In this document: piece by piece, positions 1 to 8,529 of the stretch
How positions within the stretch are numbered: position 1 is the stretch's first letter
How the letters are laid out: each line of letters starts with the position of its first letter
Assembly (NCBI RefSeq): GCF_040957575.1
Contig: NZ_CP162601.1
Location: 1,984,001-2,048,000, forward strand
Length of the DNA: 64,000 nucleotides
DNA from: Vibrio sp. HB236076
GTDB lineage: Bacteria; Pseudomonadota; Gammaproteobacteria; Enterobacterales; Vibrionaceae
Reading direction: 5' to 3'
Notes under the pieces: model-generated
The model's database searches: none
The model's input: the letters and a program-made list of their open reading frames with translations, nothing else
Told to the model about the DNA's origin: nothing
Translations under genes and position numbers: made by a program

Positions 1-887
1 ATCGATGTGGCCGCCATAATGGCATAAAAGACAAACGAGCCCAATTCTCCCGCAGACATCGCCCCCAAAATGACATCTCGACCGCCAACCCACAACATGC
101 CGGCAATAGCAGTAAACACAATAACAATCACCCCAGTGATTAAAATCGCCCGCTGTTTAACCCGTTTTTTTCCCAGCTCAAACGCGTGTTCAACATGGTG
201 TTCAAAGGCTTTTTTTTCATTGTGTTGGGCGCCAAAACTTTGCACGGTTTTGATGTGTTCAATCGCTTCTCCCGCATAGCGTCCCACATCCGCCATCGAG
301 TCCTGGCTCAAACGCGACAGCGCGCGAACTTTTCGCCCGTAAACCAAAATCGGCACTAACACAAACGGCACGGCAACCAACACGATCATCGTCAGTTTGA
401 TATTGGTGGCGAACAGCATAACAATGGCGCCCAGGCACATCAAAGCGCTGCGCATTGCCATTGAAAAGGACGAGCCGATAATACTTTGCAACAAGGTCGT
501 ATCCGTGGTCAGCCGCGCCATAATATCGCCGCTGCTGTGGGTTTCAAAATAACTCGGATGCAAGGTAATCACATGATTAAACACCGCTAGGCGAATGTCT
601 GCGCTCACTCGCTCTCCAACCGAAGAGACCAAATAAAAGCGAAAAAAGGTCCCGACGGCAATCAATAAAATGACCAGCATAATAAATTCAATTGCACTGG
701 TGAGCTCTGGCAAGGATTGCTGTGAAAAACCTTCATCGATCAGCATTCGGACGCCATAACCCACGGATAAAGTCAGACTCGCTGTGGCCATCAGTGCGAA
801 CAACGCCGCCGCCACACGCCATTGATAAGGCGCAATAAAACGTTGAAGTTTAAAAAGAATACTGAGGCTACTATTTTGCCGTTTCAT
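1..887 (-). CDS. ABC exporter (transmembrane domain), 3' part outside the window
   Basis: An open frame starts at an ATG at 887 on the minus strand and runs off the left edge, giving about 295 residues. Seen: a soluble start (MKRQNSSLSILFKLQRF), hydrophobic segments at about 20-40 and 60-85, and the coupling-helix region with TDTTLLQSIIGSS typical of type I ABC exporter membrane domains (MsbA/LmrA class, COG1132). Two more membrane spans follow before the edge. The nucleotide-binding domain should lie to the left. Substrate cannot be told; a lipid or drug half-transporter is the family expectation. No strong ribosome site precedes the start. Confidence 0.8.
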   Translation of the reverse strand, partial: MKRQNSSLSILFKLQRFIAPYQWRVAAALFALMATASLTLSVGYGVRMLIDEGFSQQSLPELTSAIEFIMLVILLIAVGTFFRFYLVSSVGERVSADIRLAVFNHVITLHPSYFETHSSGDIMARLTTDTTLLQSIIGSSFSMAMRSALMCLGAIVMLFATNIKLTMIVLVAVPFVLVPILVYGRKVRALSRLSQDSMADVGRYAGEAIEHIKTVQSFGAQHNEKKAFEHHVEHAFELGKKRVKQRAILITGVIVIVFTAIAGMLWVGGRDVILGAMSAGELGSFVFYAIMAATS

Positions 888-1037
888 AATTGCATCACAA
901 TGAGGACTCATCTTGCCATCATGAGCTTTTTCAGCGGCTTTGTCACCTTACGCTCATGTTTTTACACGTATTTAATCTTATCAGTGTCAATGAAAATGTG
1001 ATAATGTAACGCCCCATTTATTCAAGCCCTTTGCGCA

Positions 1038-1457
1038 ATGCCATATATTCACCCCAATGACGATAGGTTTTTGCGTGCAGCTAGCTTGCTGGCTTTGCTC
1101 ACCATTGCCTTTATCTATATTGCGCCGCTGGTTTCTTTCTATCAATCGGGCTATTTACATTCGTCTTCTGTGCCCATTTCACACAGTCAACATACGCACC
1201 ATCGACACCACTCTCATAATTCATCATTGAAGCAAAATTGGTGTGATTACTGCGCTTTTTGGGCGCATTTGAGTGCTGACGTCCCCTTCAACATAACTCC
1301 AATTCACTGCCAATTGGTCTTGCTCCATCTTATTGGAAAAGCCTTACCTCGAGCGCGAATGAGTCGCAGGCTGATAACCCACTTTGCTCGCGCGCCACCC
1401 GTTAAGCAGGCAACTCTAAAAGCTGGCGAATCTCGTCATTACTCTTTACTGACTTAA
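1038..1457 (+). CDS. DUF2946-like small membrane protein
   Basis: 139 residues. One hydrophobic segment lies at about 15-33, then a histidine-rich stretch (HSQHTHHRHHSHN) and the motif WCDYCAFWAHLS, which resembles the CxxC...H signature of DUF2946 proteins. The next gene (PepSY membrane protein) starts 14 bases downstream, so the two are probably co-transcribed. DUF2946 proteins are often found beside TonB receptors or PepSY proteins in metal or iron loci, so a role in metal handling is inferred; the His/Cys-rich face fits metal binding. No biochemical function is established. The start is the first ATG and its ribosome site is weak. Confidence 0.6.
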   Translation: MPYIHPNDDRFLRAASLLALLTIAFIYIAPLVSFYQSGYLHSSSVPISHSQHTHHRHHSHNSSLKQNWCDYCAFWAHLSADVPFNITPIHCQLVLLHLIGKALPRARMSRRLITHFARAPPVKQATLKAGESRHYSLLT

Positions 1458-1471
1458 CAGGAAAATTTATC

Positions 1472-2809
1472 GTGTTCTCAACACCGCTTATTTCGTTTAT
1501 CAAGCGATTGCATTTTTATATCGGCCTCTTTGTCGGCCCGTTCATCTTTATTGCCGCCTTGTCTGGCACCCTATACGTGCTCAGCCCACCAATTGAAAAG
1601 ATTCTTTATCACCATGAGCTGACGACCGAGAGCCAAGGTCAGGCGCACGGACTTGAACAACAAATCAACGCGGCCAAAGCCAGCCTCCAATCGCCATTAC
1701 CGCTGAGCGCCGTTCGACCCGCAAAGGCGCCAGGCCAGACAACGCGAGTCATGTTTCAAGATCCCAACAATTATGGCTGGGAACTGCGCACCCTATTCAT
1801 TGACCCCGTATCGCTTGAGGTGCGCGGCGATCTGCCCACCTACGGCACCAGTGGTATTTTGCCCTTTCGCATCACATTAGATTACCTGCACCGCAACCTT
1901 TTATTGGGTGAACCCGGTCGTATTTACAGTGAACTTGCCGCTTCGTGGTTATGGGTCGTCGCACTGGGCGGAGCAATACTGTGGATGTCGAGCCGTAAGC
2001 AACCCACCCCCAAAAGGCCCAATGCGAGATATCGGTACAAAAGACGCCATCAACGTTTAGGCCTACTATTATTCGTCGGTTTGGTCTTTTTCTCTGCAAC
2101 CGGTCTGACATGGTCAAAATGGGCGGGTGGCAATATTGGCCAGTGGCGACAAACGCTGGGCTGGGTGACACCATCGGTATCATTAACACTCAATTCAAAC
2201 AACATGACCGAGAATAACCCTCATCATCATGAGATTGCACAGTCAACGGTGTCAAAACATGTCTTTACCGCACGTGATTTTGATGCAGTACTGACCATTG
2301 CACGCCAAGGAGGGATTGACGCTGACAAAGTGGAGATAAAACCGCCAAGCGCCAGCGACAGAGCGTGGTTAGTGAGGGAAATTGATCGCAGCTGGCCATC
2401 ACAAGTCGACAGTGTCGCTATCGATTTAGATCGTCAAACGATCACCAGTCGCGCCGATTTTTCCGATTACCCCCTCGTTGCGAAACTCATTCGCTGGGGA
2501 ATCGATGCGCATATGGGGGTACTGTTTGGTCTGCTCAATCAATTGATCTTGGCCACTTTTGGCCTCTGTTTGTGCTGGATGATCATTTTGGGCTATAAAA
2601 TGTGGTGGCAACGACGCCCAACCAAGACAAGTAATCAGCAATACCTTATCCTCAGTTGGCAACCTTTGCCACGCAAAGACAAGGCGATCATTGCGATCAT
2701 AACCACTGTGCTCGCATTGGCTTTACCTGTACTTGGCGTGAGCTTAGCTGGATTTGTCTTGATTGACCTATGGCTCTGGCGACGCACATATAAACACGCC
2801 CAAACGTAA
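1472..2809 (+). CDS. PepSY-associated transmembrane protein (PiuB/iron-uptake type)
   Basis: 445 residues. A membrane span lies at about 12-37 (FYIGLFVGPFIFIAALSGTLYVL), typical of the start of PepSY_TM proteins. Further spans lie near 158-170, 195-212, 350-375 and 400-430, with periplasmic PepSY-like segments between. Family members are inner-membrane proteins encoded with siderophore or haem receptors and are proposed ferric-siderophore reductases or peptidase-regulating proteins. It follows the DUF2946 gene by 14 bases and a rho-independent terminator lies about 50 bases after its stop, so the pair forms one unit. No receptor gene is adjacent here, so the iron link is inferred from family only. 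Confidence 0.75.
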   Translation: MFSTPLISFIKRLHFYIGLFVGPFIFIAALSGTLYVLSPPIEKILYHHELTTESQGQAHGLEQQINAAKASLQSPLPLSAVRPAKAPGQTTRVMFQDPNNYGWELRTLFIDPVSLEVRGDLPTYGTSGILPFRITLDYLHRNLLLGEPGRIYSELAASWLWVVALGGAILWMSSRKQPTPKRPNARYRYKRRHQRLGLLLFVGLVFFSATGLTWSKWAGGNIGQWRQTLGWVTPSVSLTLNSNNMTENNPHHHEIAQSTVSKHVFTARDFDAVLTIARQGGIDADKVEIKPPSASDRAWLVREIDRSWPSQVDSVAIDLDRQTITSRADFSDYPLVAKLIRWGIDAHMGVLFGLLNQLILATFGLCLCWMIILGYKMWWQRRPTKTSNQQYLILSWQPLPRKDKAIIAIITTVLALALPVLGVSLAGFVLIDLWLWRRTYKHAQT

Positions 2810-2861
2810 CCGCCCCTACAAACTTGCGCGAAAACTCGACTTTGCCAAACCAAGCCGCTGA

Positions 2862-2887
2862 AGATTCAGCGGCTTTTACTTACAGCC
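2862..2887 (+). terminator. intrinsic terminator after the PepSY gene
   Basis: A 10-base-pair stem (AAGCCGCTGA / TCAGCGGCTT) with a 4-base loop is followed by TT. It lies between convergent genes, so it probably ends the plus-strand unit and may also serve the minus-strand aldehyde dehydrogenase. Confidence 0.7.
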
Positions 2888-2921
2888 AATATTACATTGT
2901 CAGTGATGGTTATTACACGTA

Positions 2922-4442
2922 TCAAAAAAAGCCCAATGGATTGACATCATAACTTACCAGCAAGTTTTTGGTGTTTTGATAATGATCAAGCATCATTTTA
3001 TGGGTTTCACGGCCAATCCCCGATTTTTTATAGCCACCAAACGCGGCGTGAGCTGGGTACATGTGATAGCAATTTACCCAAATACGCCCCGCCTCAATAG
3101 CGCGTCCCATTCGATAAGCACGGTTAATGTCGCGTGTCCACAACCCAGCCCCAAGACCATACTCGGTATCGTTGGCCAGCTGTAACGCCTCAGCTTCATC
3201 TTTAAACGTGGTGATTGCCACAACAGGGCCAAAAATTTCCTCTTGGAACACGCGCATATCGTTGGTGCCTTTGAGCAAGGTTGGTTGAACGTAATAACCG
3301 TTCCCCACGCTCGATTCGCCCTGCGCCGCTTCGCCACCAAACAAGACTTGCGCGCCCTCTTGACGACCAATGTTGAGGTAGGAGAGGATTTTCTCAAATT
3401 GTTCCAATGAAGCTTGAGCGCCCACTTGTGTGTCGGTATCCATTGGGTTGCCTTGCTTAATGGTTTTCGCTCGCTCAATCACTCGCTCAATGAATTTCTC
3501 ATACACTGACTCTTGTACCAACACCCGCGATGGACAGGTACACACCTCTCCTTGATTAAAAAAGCCCAGCAATAAACCTTCTACGCATTTATCTAAATAG
3601 GCATCTTCATGATCAAAAATATCGGCAAAATAAATGTTGGGAGACTTACCACCTAATTCCACTGTTGATGGAATTAAGTTGGCCGCTGCGCATTTCAAAA
3701 TATGCTGCCCGACTTGGGTCGACCCCGTAAACGCCAACTTGGCAATACGCTCACTTTGTGCCAATGCTTGGCCGGCTTCTGCGCCAAAGCCATTGACCAC
3801 ATTAACGACGCCAGGGGGAATCAAATCGCCAATTTTTTCCATTAATACCAATATCGATACTGGAGTTTGCTCGGCCGGTTTTAATACCACACAGCATCCA
3901 GCCGCTATCGCTGGGGCTAATTTCCATGCCGCCATTAGCAAGGGAAAATTCCACGGGATAATTTGCCCAACCACGCCAACCGGCTCAGGAAAATGGTAAG
4001 CCGCTGTATTGACATCTAACTCTGAAGCGCTGCCTTGCTGAGCCCGCATGCAACCGGCGAAATAACGAAAATGATCGACAACCAATGGCAAGTCCGCATT
4101 CAGTGTCTCGCGAATGGGTTTGCCATTTTCCCAGGTTTCAACCACGGCAAGCTCTTCTAGGTTCGCTTCTATGCGGTCGGCAATTTTCAGCAACACATTA
4201 GAGCGCTCAGCGACACTGGTTGCCGCCCACTGAGATTTTGCACGGTGTGCTGCGTCGAGCGCGAGATCAATGTCTTCTTGTGTCGAACGGGCAACTTGGC
4301 AAAAGATTTCACCATTGACTGGGCAAAGATTATCGAAGTATTCACCTTGCGAAGGTTCAATCCACTCCCCGCCAATGTAGTTTTGGTAGCGTGACTTAAA
4401 GGTGATGTTTGAATCTGGGGTTCCGGGTTGGGCATAAATCAT
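2922..4442 (-). CDS. NAD-dependent aldehyde dehydrogenase (AldB/ExaC type)
   Basis: 506 residues, full length for the family. Seen: the general-base glutamate in VELGGKSPN, the catalytic cysteine in [13 protein letters not shown] (first Cys of CTC), the nucleotide-fold segment [17 protein letters not shown], and the C-terminal [11 protein letters not shown]. These mark the aldehyde dehydrogenase superfamily, nearest to cytosolic acetaldehyde/aliphatic aldehyde enzymes (AldB, ExaC), which oxidise aldehydes to carboxylates. It is divergent from an AcoR-type sigma-54 activator, and a -24/-12 promoter lies about 95-110 bases upstream of its start. That supports induction by an alcohol, acetoin or aldehyde signal. 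The exact substrate is not readable. Confidence 0.92.
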   Translation of the reverse strand: MIYAQPGTPDSNITFKSRYQNYIGGEWIEPSQGEYFDNLCPVNGEIFCQVARSTQEDIDLALDAAHRAKSQWAATSVAERSNVLLKIADRIEANLEELAVVETWENGKPIRETLNADLPLVVDHFRYFAGCMRAQQGSASELDVNTAAYHFPEPVGVVGQIIPWNFPLLMAAWKLAPAIAAGCCVVLKPAEQTPVSILVLMEKIGDLIPPGVVNVVNGFGAEAGQALAQSERIAKLAFTGSTQVGQHILKCAAANLIPSTVELGGKSPNIYFADIFDHEDAYLDKCVEGLLLGFFNQGEVCTCPSRVLVQESVYEKFIERVIERAKTIKQGNPMDTDTQVGAQASLEQFEKILSYLNIGRQEGAQVLFGGEAAQGESSVGNGYYVQPTLLKGTNDMRVFQEEIFGPVVAITTFKDEAEALQLANDTEYGLGAGLWTRDINRAYRMGRAIEAGRIWVNCYHMYPAHAAFGGYKKSGIGRETHKMMLDHYQNTKNLLVSYDVNPLGFF

Positions 4443-4536
4443 AACTCGTTCCTTTTATGACGTGTGACACGGTATTGTTATTAGTCTGTTTTTATTATGG
4501 ATTTTTCACAGTTCATTTGACTGCACCCGTTGAATA

Positions 4537-4552
4537 GGCAAAAGGCAAGCCA
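4537..4552 (-). promoter_or_regulatory. sigma-54 (-24/-12) promoter of the aldehyde dehydrogenase
   Basis: Read on the minus strand the 16-mer is TGGCTTGCCTTTTGCC. It keeps the GG and GC elements with the required 10-base spacing and the TTGC of the -12 box (consensus TGGCAYR-N4-TTGCW). Transcription would begin about 80 bases before the aldehyde dehydrogenase ATG. The neighbouring gene encodes an activator with a GAFTGA motif, as such a promoter needs. Confidence 0.7.
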
Positions 4553-4661
4553 AAGCAAGCAAACTTGCCAATGCGGACATTTAATATTATGATTACATTT
4601 GATTTACAACTGTTGCGTACTCACTCATTTGAACGCCAATACACACACAATGACGATAAAG

Positions 4662-4702
4662 TGTGCCAATTTGACACACCCACACTGTAACAAGGTGGCA
4701 CA
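4662..4702. promoter_or_regulatory. paired 17-bp operator-like sites of the AcoR-type activator
   Basis: Two 17-mers lie 24 bases apart: TGTGCCAATTTGACACA (4662-4678) and TGTAACAAGGTGGCACA (4686-4702). The second matches the reverse complement of the first at 13 of 17 positions. The first is an imperfect palindrome. They sit about 110-150 bases upstream of the sigma-54 promoter, a usual enhancer distance, and the second abuts the regulator's own ATG. Joint use as enhancer for the dehydrogenase and as autoregulatory site is inferred. Confidence 0.5.
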
Positions 4703-6502
4703 ATGAAACAGCCGACACTGAATCACAACTTACACTGGTTAGACACGTCATGGCATCGCAGTAAGCAAGCGGGGTTACTCCAGCACCACGAAGGGGAGGA
4801 ATGGCGTTTAGACCGAGTTCAACTCGAAGAAAGAAAACAACAGTTGGCACATTTGATTGATATCTCAACTCGCTTCGCCGTGCCTTTATTTGAACAACAC
4901 TTTTCTCGCACAAAAAGTCGGCTAATCTTAACGGATCATCAAGGCGTCATTGTTTCAGAGTGGGGGGAGCGGCGCTTTGCCAACAAGTTTGCAGCCATAG
5001 CGCTTGAAAGCGGCGTCTGTTGGCAGGAGAACCTCAAAGGGACTAATGCCATTGGCACCGCATTAATCGAAAAGAGCCCCATCACGGTGATCGGAAACCA
5101 ACACTTTATTGACCACCACCATTTTATCAGTTGCTCGGCTTGCCCTATTTTCGATCATCAACACAATCTCATCGCAATTTTAGATATCACCAGCGAACAA
5201 CAAATACACCAAAGCGATACCCCCGCGCTGATTCAAGCGATGGTCAAAATGATCGAAAATGAATGGTTGTGCAGTCACCCGCAAGGAGACACTCGCCTTG
5301 AATTTGCACTCAGTCAACCCATTTTAGGTTCGGGGTGGCAAGGCATCGCGGTTGCCGACAGGCATGGGAAGATTGTTGCCCACAACGCGATGGCTGGGCA
5401 ATTACTCGACCAAGCACCACTTATCGGCAAAAGTCTTGATGCCTTGATCGCCTCTTGCCAAGATCGATTTGTTTATCAAATGCAAAACAAATCAAACACA
5501 AGTACGACGTTTACCTCGGATCCTTTTGTACCCTCTTGCCCACTTCATTACGGTGAGCCACGCATCGAACAAGCTTGGCAGCAAACCTGTCAACTGATAG
5601 ACCAAGACATTGCCATTTTGATTGAAGGTGAAACCGGTGCAGGCAAAAATGAATTCGTCAAACAACTCCACCAACACTCAAAGCGCAGCCAACAGCCGCT
5701 GATTGCCGTCAATTGCTCCGCCCTACCCAAAGATTTACTCGAGGCGGAATTGTTTGGCTACGCCCCTGGCGCATTTACAGGGGCTAATCCTAAAGGTTAT
5801 CAAGGCAAAATACGGGCCTCCCATCAAGGTACCTTATTTCTCGATGAAATTGCCGATATGCCATTAGAGGCTCAAGCACGCTTACTGCATGTATTACAAG
5901 ATAAAAAAGTGATCCCCGTAGGCTCTAACCACAGCCATGATGTCGATATTTACCTCATCACCGCCAGTCAGGAAAATTTAGCAGAGCTAGTCAAACAAGG
6001 GCGATTTCGCCAAGACCTGTATTTCCGTATCAATGGTTTTAAAGCAACCTTACCGCCTCTGAGAGAAAGACAAGACAAACAAGCACTTATTGAAAAGATT
6101 CATCGTCAATACGCCGACAAATCACAGTGTATTGATCAACCGTTAATGGACACCCTGCTCCGCTACCCCTGGCCGGGTAATCTCAGAGAGCTCGATAGCG
6201 CAATTAAAGTGGCTTCACTTCTGAGCAAAGGCCTCTCTTGTCTAGGGTTCGACCAATTGGTCGATGACTTTAAGCAGCGCTTACGCGTTGACCATTCTAA
6301 AAACTTAACGCCTTGTCGCGTTGATGATAGACAGGAGAACGATGAGGTTTCCGCAGAGCTCAAAGCGACCATTGAACAAACGCTGCTGTCCACCTATTAT
6401 CGCTTACAAGGAAACATCAGCCAAACGGCACAAGCCCTAGGGATCAGTCGCAACACCGTTTACCGAAAACTGAAGAAGCTTGGCATTGACTCCTCTCATT
6501 AA
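4703..6502 (+). CDS. sigma-54-dependent activator, GAF/AAA+/Fis (AcoR family)
   Basis: 599 residues. The N-terminal half has a GAF-like sensor region at about 50-190 (CWQENLKGTNAIGTALIE, a signature of AcoR-type regulators). The AAA+ domain at about 285-515 shows Walker A GETGAGKN, the sigma-54 contact loop GAFTGA, Walker B TLFLDEIADMP and an arginine-finger segment RFRQDLYFRI. A Fis-type helix-turn-helix closes the protein (GNISQTAQALGISRNTVYRK). It activates RNA polymerase-sigma-54 at enhancer-dependent promoters. The divergent aldehyde dehydrogenase with its -24/-12 promoter is the obvious target. The effector (acetoin, alcohol or aldehyde) is not determined by sequence. Confidence 0.93.
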   Translation: MKQPTLNHNLHWLDTSWHRSKQAGLLQHHEGEEWRLDRVQLEERKQQLAHLIDISTRFAVPLFEQHFSRTKSRLILTDHQGVIVSEWGERRFANKFAAIALESGVCWQENLKGTNAIGTALIEKSPITVIGNQHFIDHHHFISCSACPIFDHQHNLIAILDITSEQQIHQSDTPALIQAMVKMIENEWLCSHPQGDTRLEFALSQPILGSGWQGIAVADRHGKIVAHNAMAGQLLDQAPLIGKSLDALIASCQDRFVYQMQNKSNTSTTFTSDPFVPSCPLHYGEPRIEQAWQQTCQLIDQDIAILIEGETGAGKNEFVKQLHQHSKRSQQPLIAVNCSALPKDLLEAELFGYAPGAFTGANPKGYQGKIRASHQGTLFLDEIADMPLEAQARLLHVLQDKKVIPVGSNHSHDVDIYLITASQENLAELVKQGRFRQDLYFRINGFKATLPPLRERQDKQALIEKIHRQYADKSQCIDQPLMDTLLRYPWPGNLRELDSAIKVASLLSKGLSCLGFDQLVDDFKQRLRVDHSKNLTPCRVDDRQENDEVSAELKATIEQTLLSTYYRLQGNISQTAQALGISRNTVYRKLKKLGIDSSH

Positions 6503-6563
6503 ACGTAACACAGCGATCATTGCGCTTTTAAACAATGGTGCTTTAAACAACGGGGAGCTTTTA

Positions 6564-6580
6564 AAGGACACCCATGGATT
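6564..6580 (+). repeat. dispersed AAGGACACCCA repeat, copy 1
   Basis: AAGGACACCCATGGATT lies in the gap between the sigma-54 regulator and the DUF924 gene. It shares the core AAGGACACCCA and the trailing G-ATT with copies at 57841 and 59837. A looser inverted match (GAGTGTCCCCTT) lies about 85-95 bases downstream. Role unknown; REP-like intergenic repeat is the best guess. Confidence 0.4.
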
Positions 6581-6736
6581 AACATACTCGAGTTGGTTAT
6601 CAAAGACAGAAAACCTATGTTAGAGGCTTCTCTTCACTCATCTTATTGTTGAACTCATTTATTGAGTGTCCCCTTATTGTTTTTCACTCATTTTGTTATG
6701 TTAGTGGACTGTTCTTTATTGAATTTGGAGGTACAC

Positions 6737-7273
6737 ATGCCTGACTCAATCCTTGATTTTTGGTTCAATCAAACCAGGCCAAAGCAATGGTGGCAAAAAG
6801 ACCCTGAATTTGACGCCATTATTAAACAGCGCTTTGGCGACCTTCACCGACAAGCAAGTGCTGGTGAATTACACTCCTGGCGACGTAATGCACAAGGTGC
6901 ACTGGCAGAAATTATCATTCTCGACCAATTTTCTCGCAACCTCTTTCGCGATCAAGCCGCTGCCTTCGCTAATGACACTATGGCGTTGACTTTATCGCAA
7001 GTGGCCATCGAAAAAGGATTTGACCAAGCTCTAGTGCCCGCTCAACGGTTGTTTCTATATATGCCCTACATGCATAGTGAATCGGCGCAAATCCACCGCG
7101 AGGCCGTGCCTTTATTTGAATCGCTTGGTCTTGAGCACAACCTCGAGTACGAATTGCAACACAAGGCAATTATTGATCGCTTTGGCCGTTATCCACATCG
7201 CAATGCGCTGTTAAATCGGCCGTCAACAAAGCAAGAGATCGATTTTTTGCAGCAACCCAACTCTCGCTTTTAG
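6737..7273 (+). CDS. DUF924 family protein
   Basis: 178 residues from the ATG at 6737, chosen because GGAG stands at 6727-6730, a good ribosome site; an in-frame start 75 bases earlier lacks one and would add a non-conserved hydrophobic leader. The family signature is clear: ILDFWF near the start, then W-WQKDPEFD, EIIILDQFSRNLFR, FLYMPYMHSE and RFGRYPHRN. DUF924 proteins are all-helical, TPR-like, cytosolic and of unknown biochemical function. Monocistronic by position; the aldo/keto reductase follows 104 bases later. Confidence 0.88.
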   Translation: MPDSILDFWFNQTRPKQWWQKDPEFDAIIKQRFGDLHRQASAGELHSWRRNAQGALAEIIILDQFSRNLFRDQAAAFANDTMALTLSQVAIEKGFDQALVPAQRLFLYMPYMHSESAQIHREAVPLFESLGLEHNLEYELQHKAIIDRFGRYPHRNALLNRPSTKQEIDFLQQPNSRF

Positions 7274-7377
7274 CCTAACGAAATGTGTGCGCCAGATTCA
7301 GGGTTCTCACTGACGGTATTGATACCAATAGACAAGTTGTCTAGTCTCATCCATCAACTCGTCATTTTAAGGTCACT

Positions 7378-8286
7378 ATGGTCAATCAAATAACAACATC
7401 GCCTCAAGGCCCAAGCCTGTCAGAATTTATTCAAGGCTATTGGCGCCTTGCCGATTGGGGCATGACACCGCAACAGCGACTTGGGTTTATCAAACAACAC
7501 CTGGAATTAGGCATCACCAGTGTCGATCACGCCGATATCTATGGCGATTACCGCTGTGAGCAGCTGTTTGGCGAAGCAATCAAACTCGAGCCATCTTTGC
7601 GTGATAAAATGCAAATTATCACCAAGTGTGACATTAAACTAACCCGTCCTGACTTTCCTCAACGCAAAATTAATCACTATGACACCAGTCGTGAGCATAT
7701 TATTGCCTCTGTCGAACAGTCCCTGCAGCGCTTACAAGTCGATCACCTTGATCTCTTGCTGCTGCATCGCCCGGATGCGTTAATGGATGCCGATGAAGTC
7801 GCCACGGCCTTTGGTGATTTAAAACAACAAGGGAAAGTCGCCCATTTTGGCGTGTCTAATTTTACCGCTCGCCAATGTGAACTGCTTCAATCTCGCCTTG
7901 ACGCACCTTTAGCCACCAACCAAATTGAAATTAACCCACTCCATATTGACTGCGCCTATGATGGCACGCTCGATTACTTGCAGCAGCATCGCATTCGTCC
8001 CATGGCATGGTCATGTTTGGCGGGTGGGGAAATATTCTCGGGACAAGCAAAGCAGCACCAGCGAGTTCGAAAGGTATTGTGCGAGCTGCAAGAAGAGCTC
8101 GGTGCCGAGAGCATAGATCAAGTCATTTATACTTGGGTAATGCGCCTTCCTGGCAAGCCATTACCCATCGTCGGGTCTGGAAAAATTGATCGCCTTCGCA
8201 GTGCGGTTAAATCACTTGAATTGACATTAACTCGCGAGCAATGGTATCGCGTATGGGTGGCCAGTAAAGGCCATAATGTGCCCTAA
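7378..8286 (+). CDS. aldo/keto reductase (YdhF-like)
   Basis: 302 residues, a single (beta/alpha)8 barrel. Catalytic residues are visible: Asp and Tyr in DHADIYGDY, Lys in TKCDIK, and His in LLLHRPD; NADPH-binding segments are FGVSNFTARQ and IVGSGKIDRLRSA. The family reduces carbonyls with NADPH in the cytoplasm; the closest well-known member by pattern is E. coli YdhF, whose physiological substrate is not settled. It stands alone between DUF924 and a chemoreceptor gene. Confidence 0.9.
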   Translation: MVNQITTSPQGPSLSEFIQGYWRLADWGMTPQQRLGFIKQHLELGITSVDHADIYGDYRCEQLFGEAIKLEPSLRDKMQIITKCDIKLTRPDFPQRKINHYDTSREHIIASVEQSLQRLQVDHLDLLLLHRPDALMDADEVATAFGDLKQQGKVAHFGVSNFTARQCELLQSRLDAPLATNQIEINPLHIDCAYDGTLDYLQQHRIRPMAWSCLAGGEIFSGQAKQHQRVRKVLCELQEELGAESIDQVIYTWVMRLPGKPLPIVGSGKIDRLRSAVKSLELTLTREQWYRVWVASKGHNVP

Positions 8287-8529
8287 TGCCCTATCTGTTG
8301 AACTCGCTCACTTGATTATCAATGTGGTCGTGACTGCTGATCAGCGTGACGGCCACTTTCACCTCTGACATTGTGTTGACTTTCCTCCTAAAATTGCCCA
8401 TCATGCCGCCGCTTCTATGAAACCCCTTGTCCATCATTTAACCCATGACCCTTGTTAGAAACCGATTTTCTGCTTTTTGATAAGGGGCATACCAAGCCCA
8501 TCTTAACTATGCATTACTGAGTCTTTACC

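Noticed and set aside
975..1030. Fur box before the DUF2946-PepSY pair
   Set aside because: GATAAT-like words are present (AATGAAAATGTGATAATG) but their spacing does not fit the Fur repeat.
4555..4575. A second sigma-54 promoter (TGGCAAGTTTGCTTGC)
   Set aside because: The GG to GC spacing is 11 instead of 10; the neighbouring site at 4537-4552 has the right spacing.
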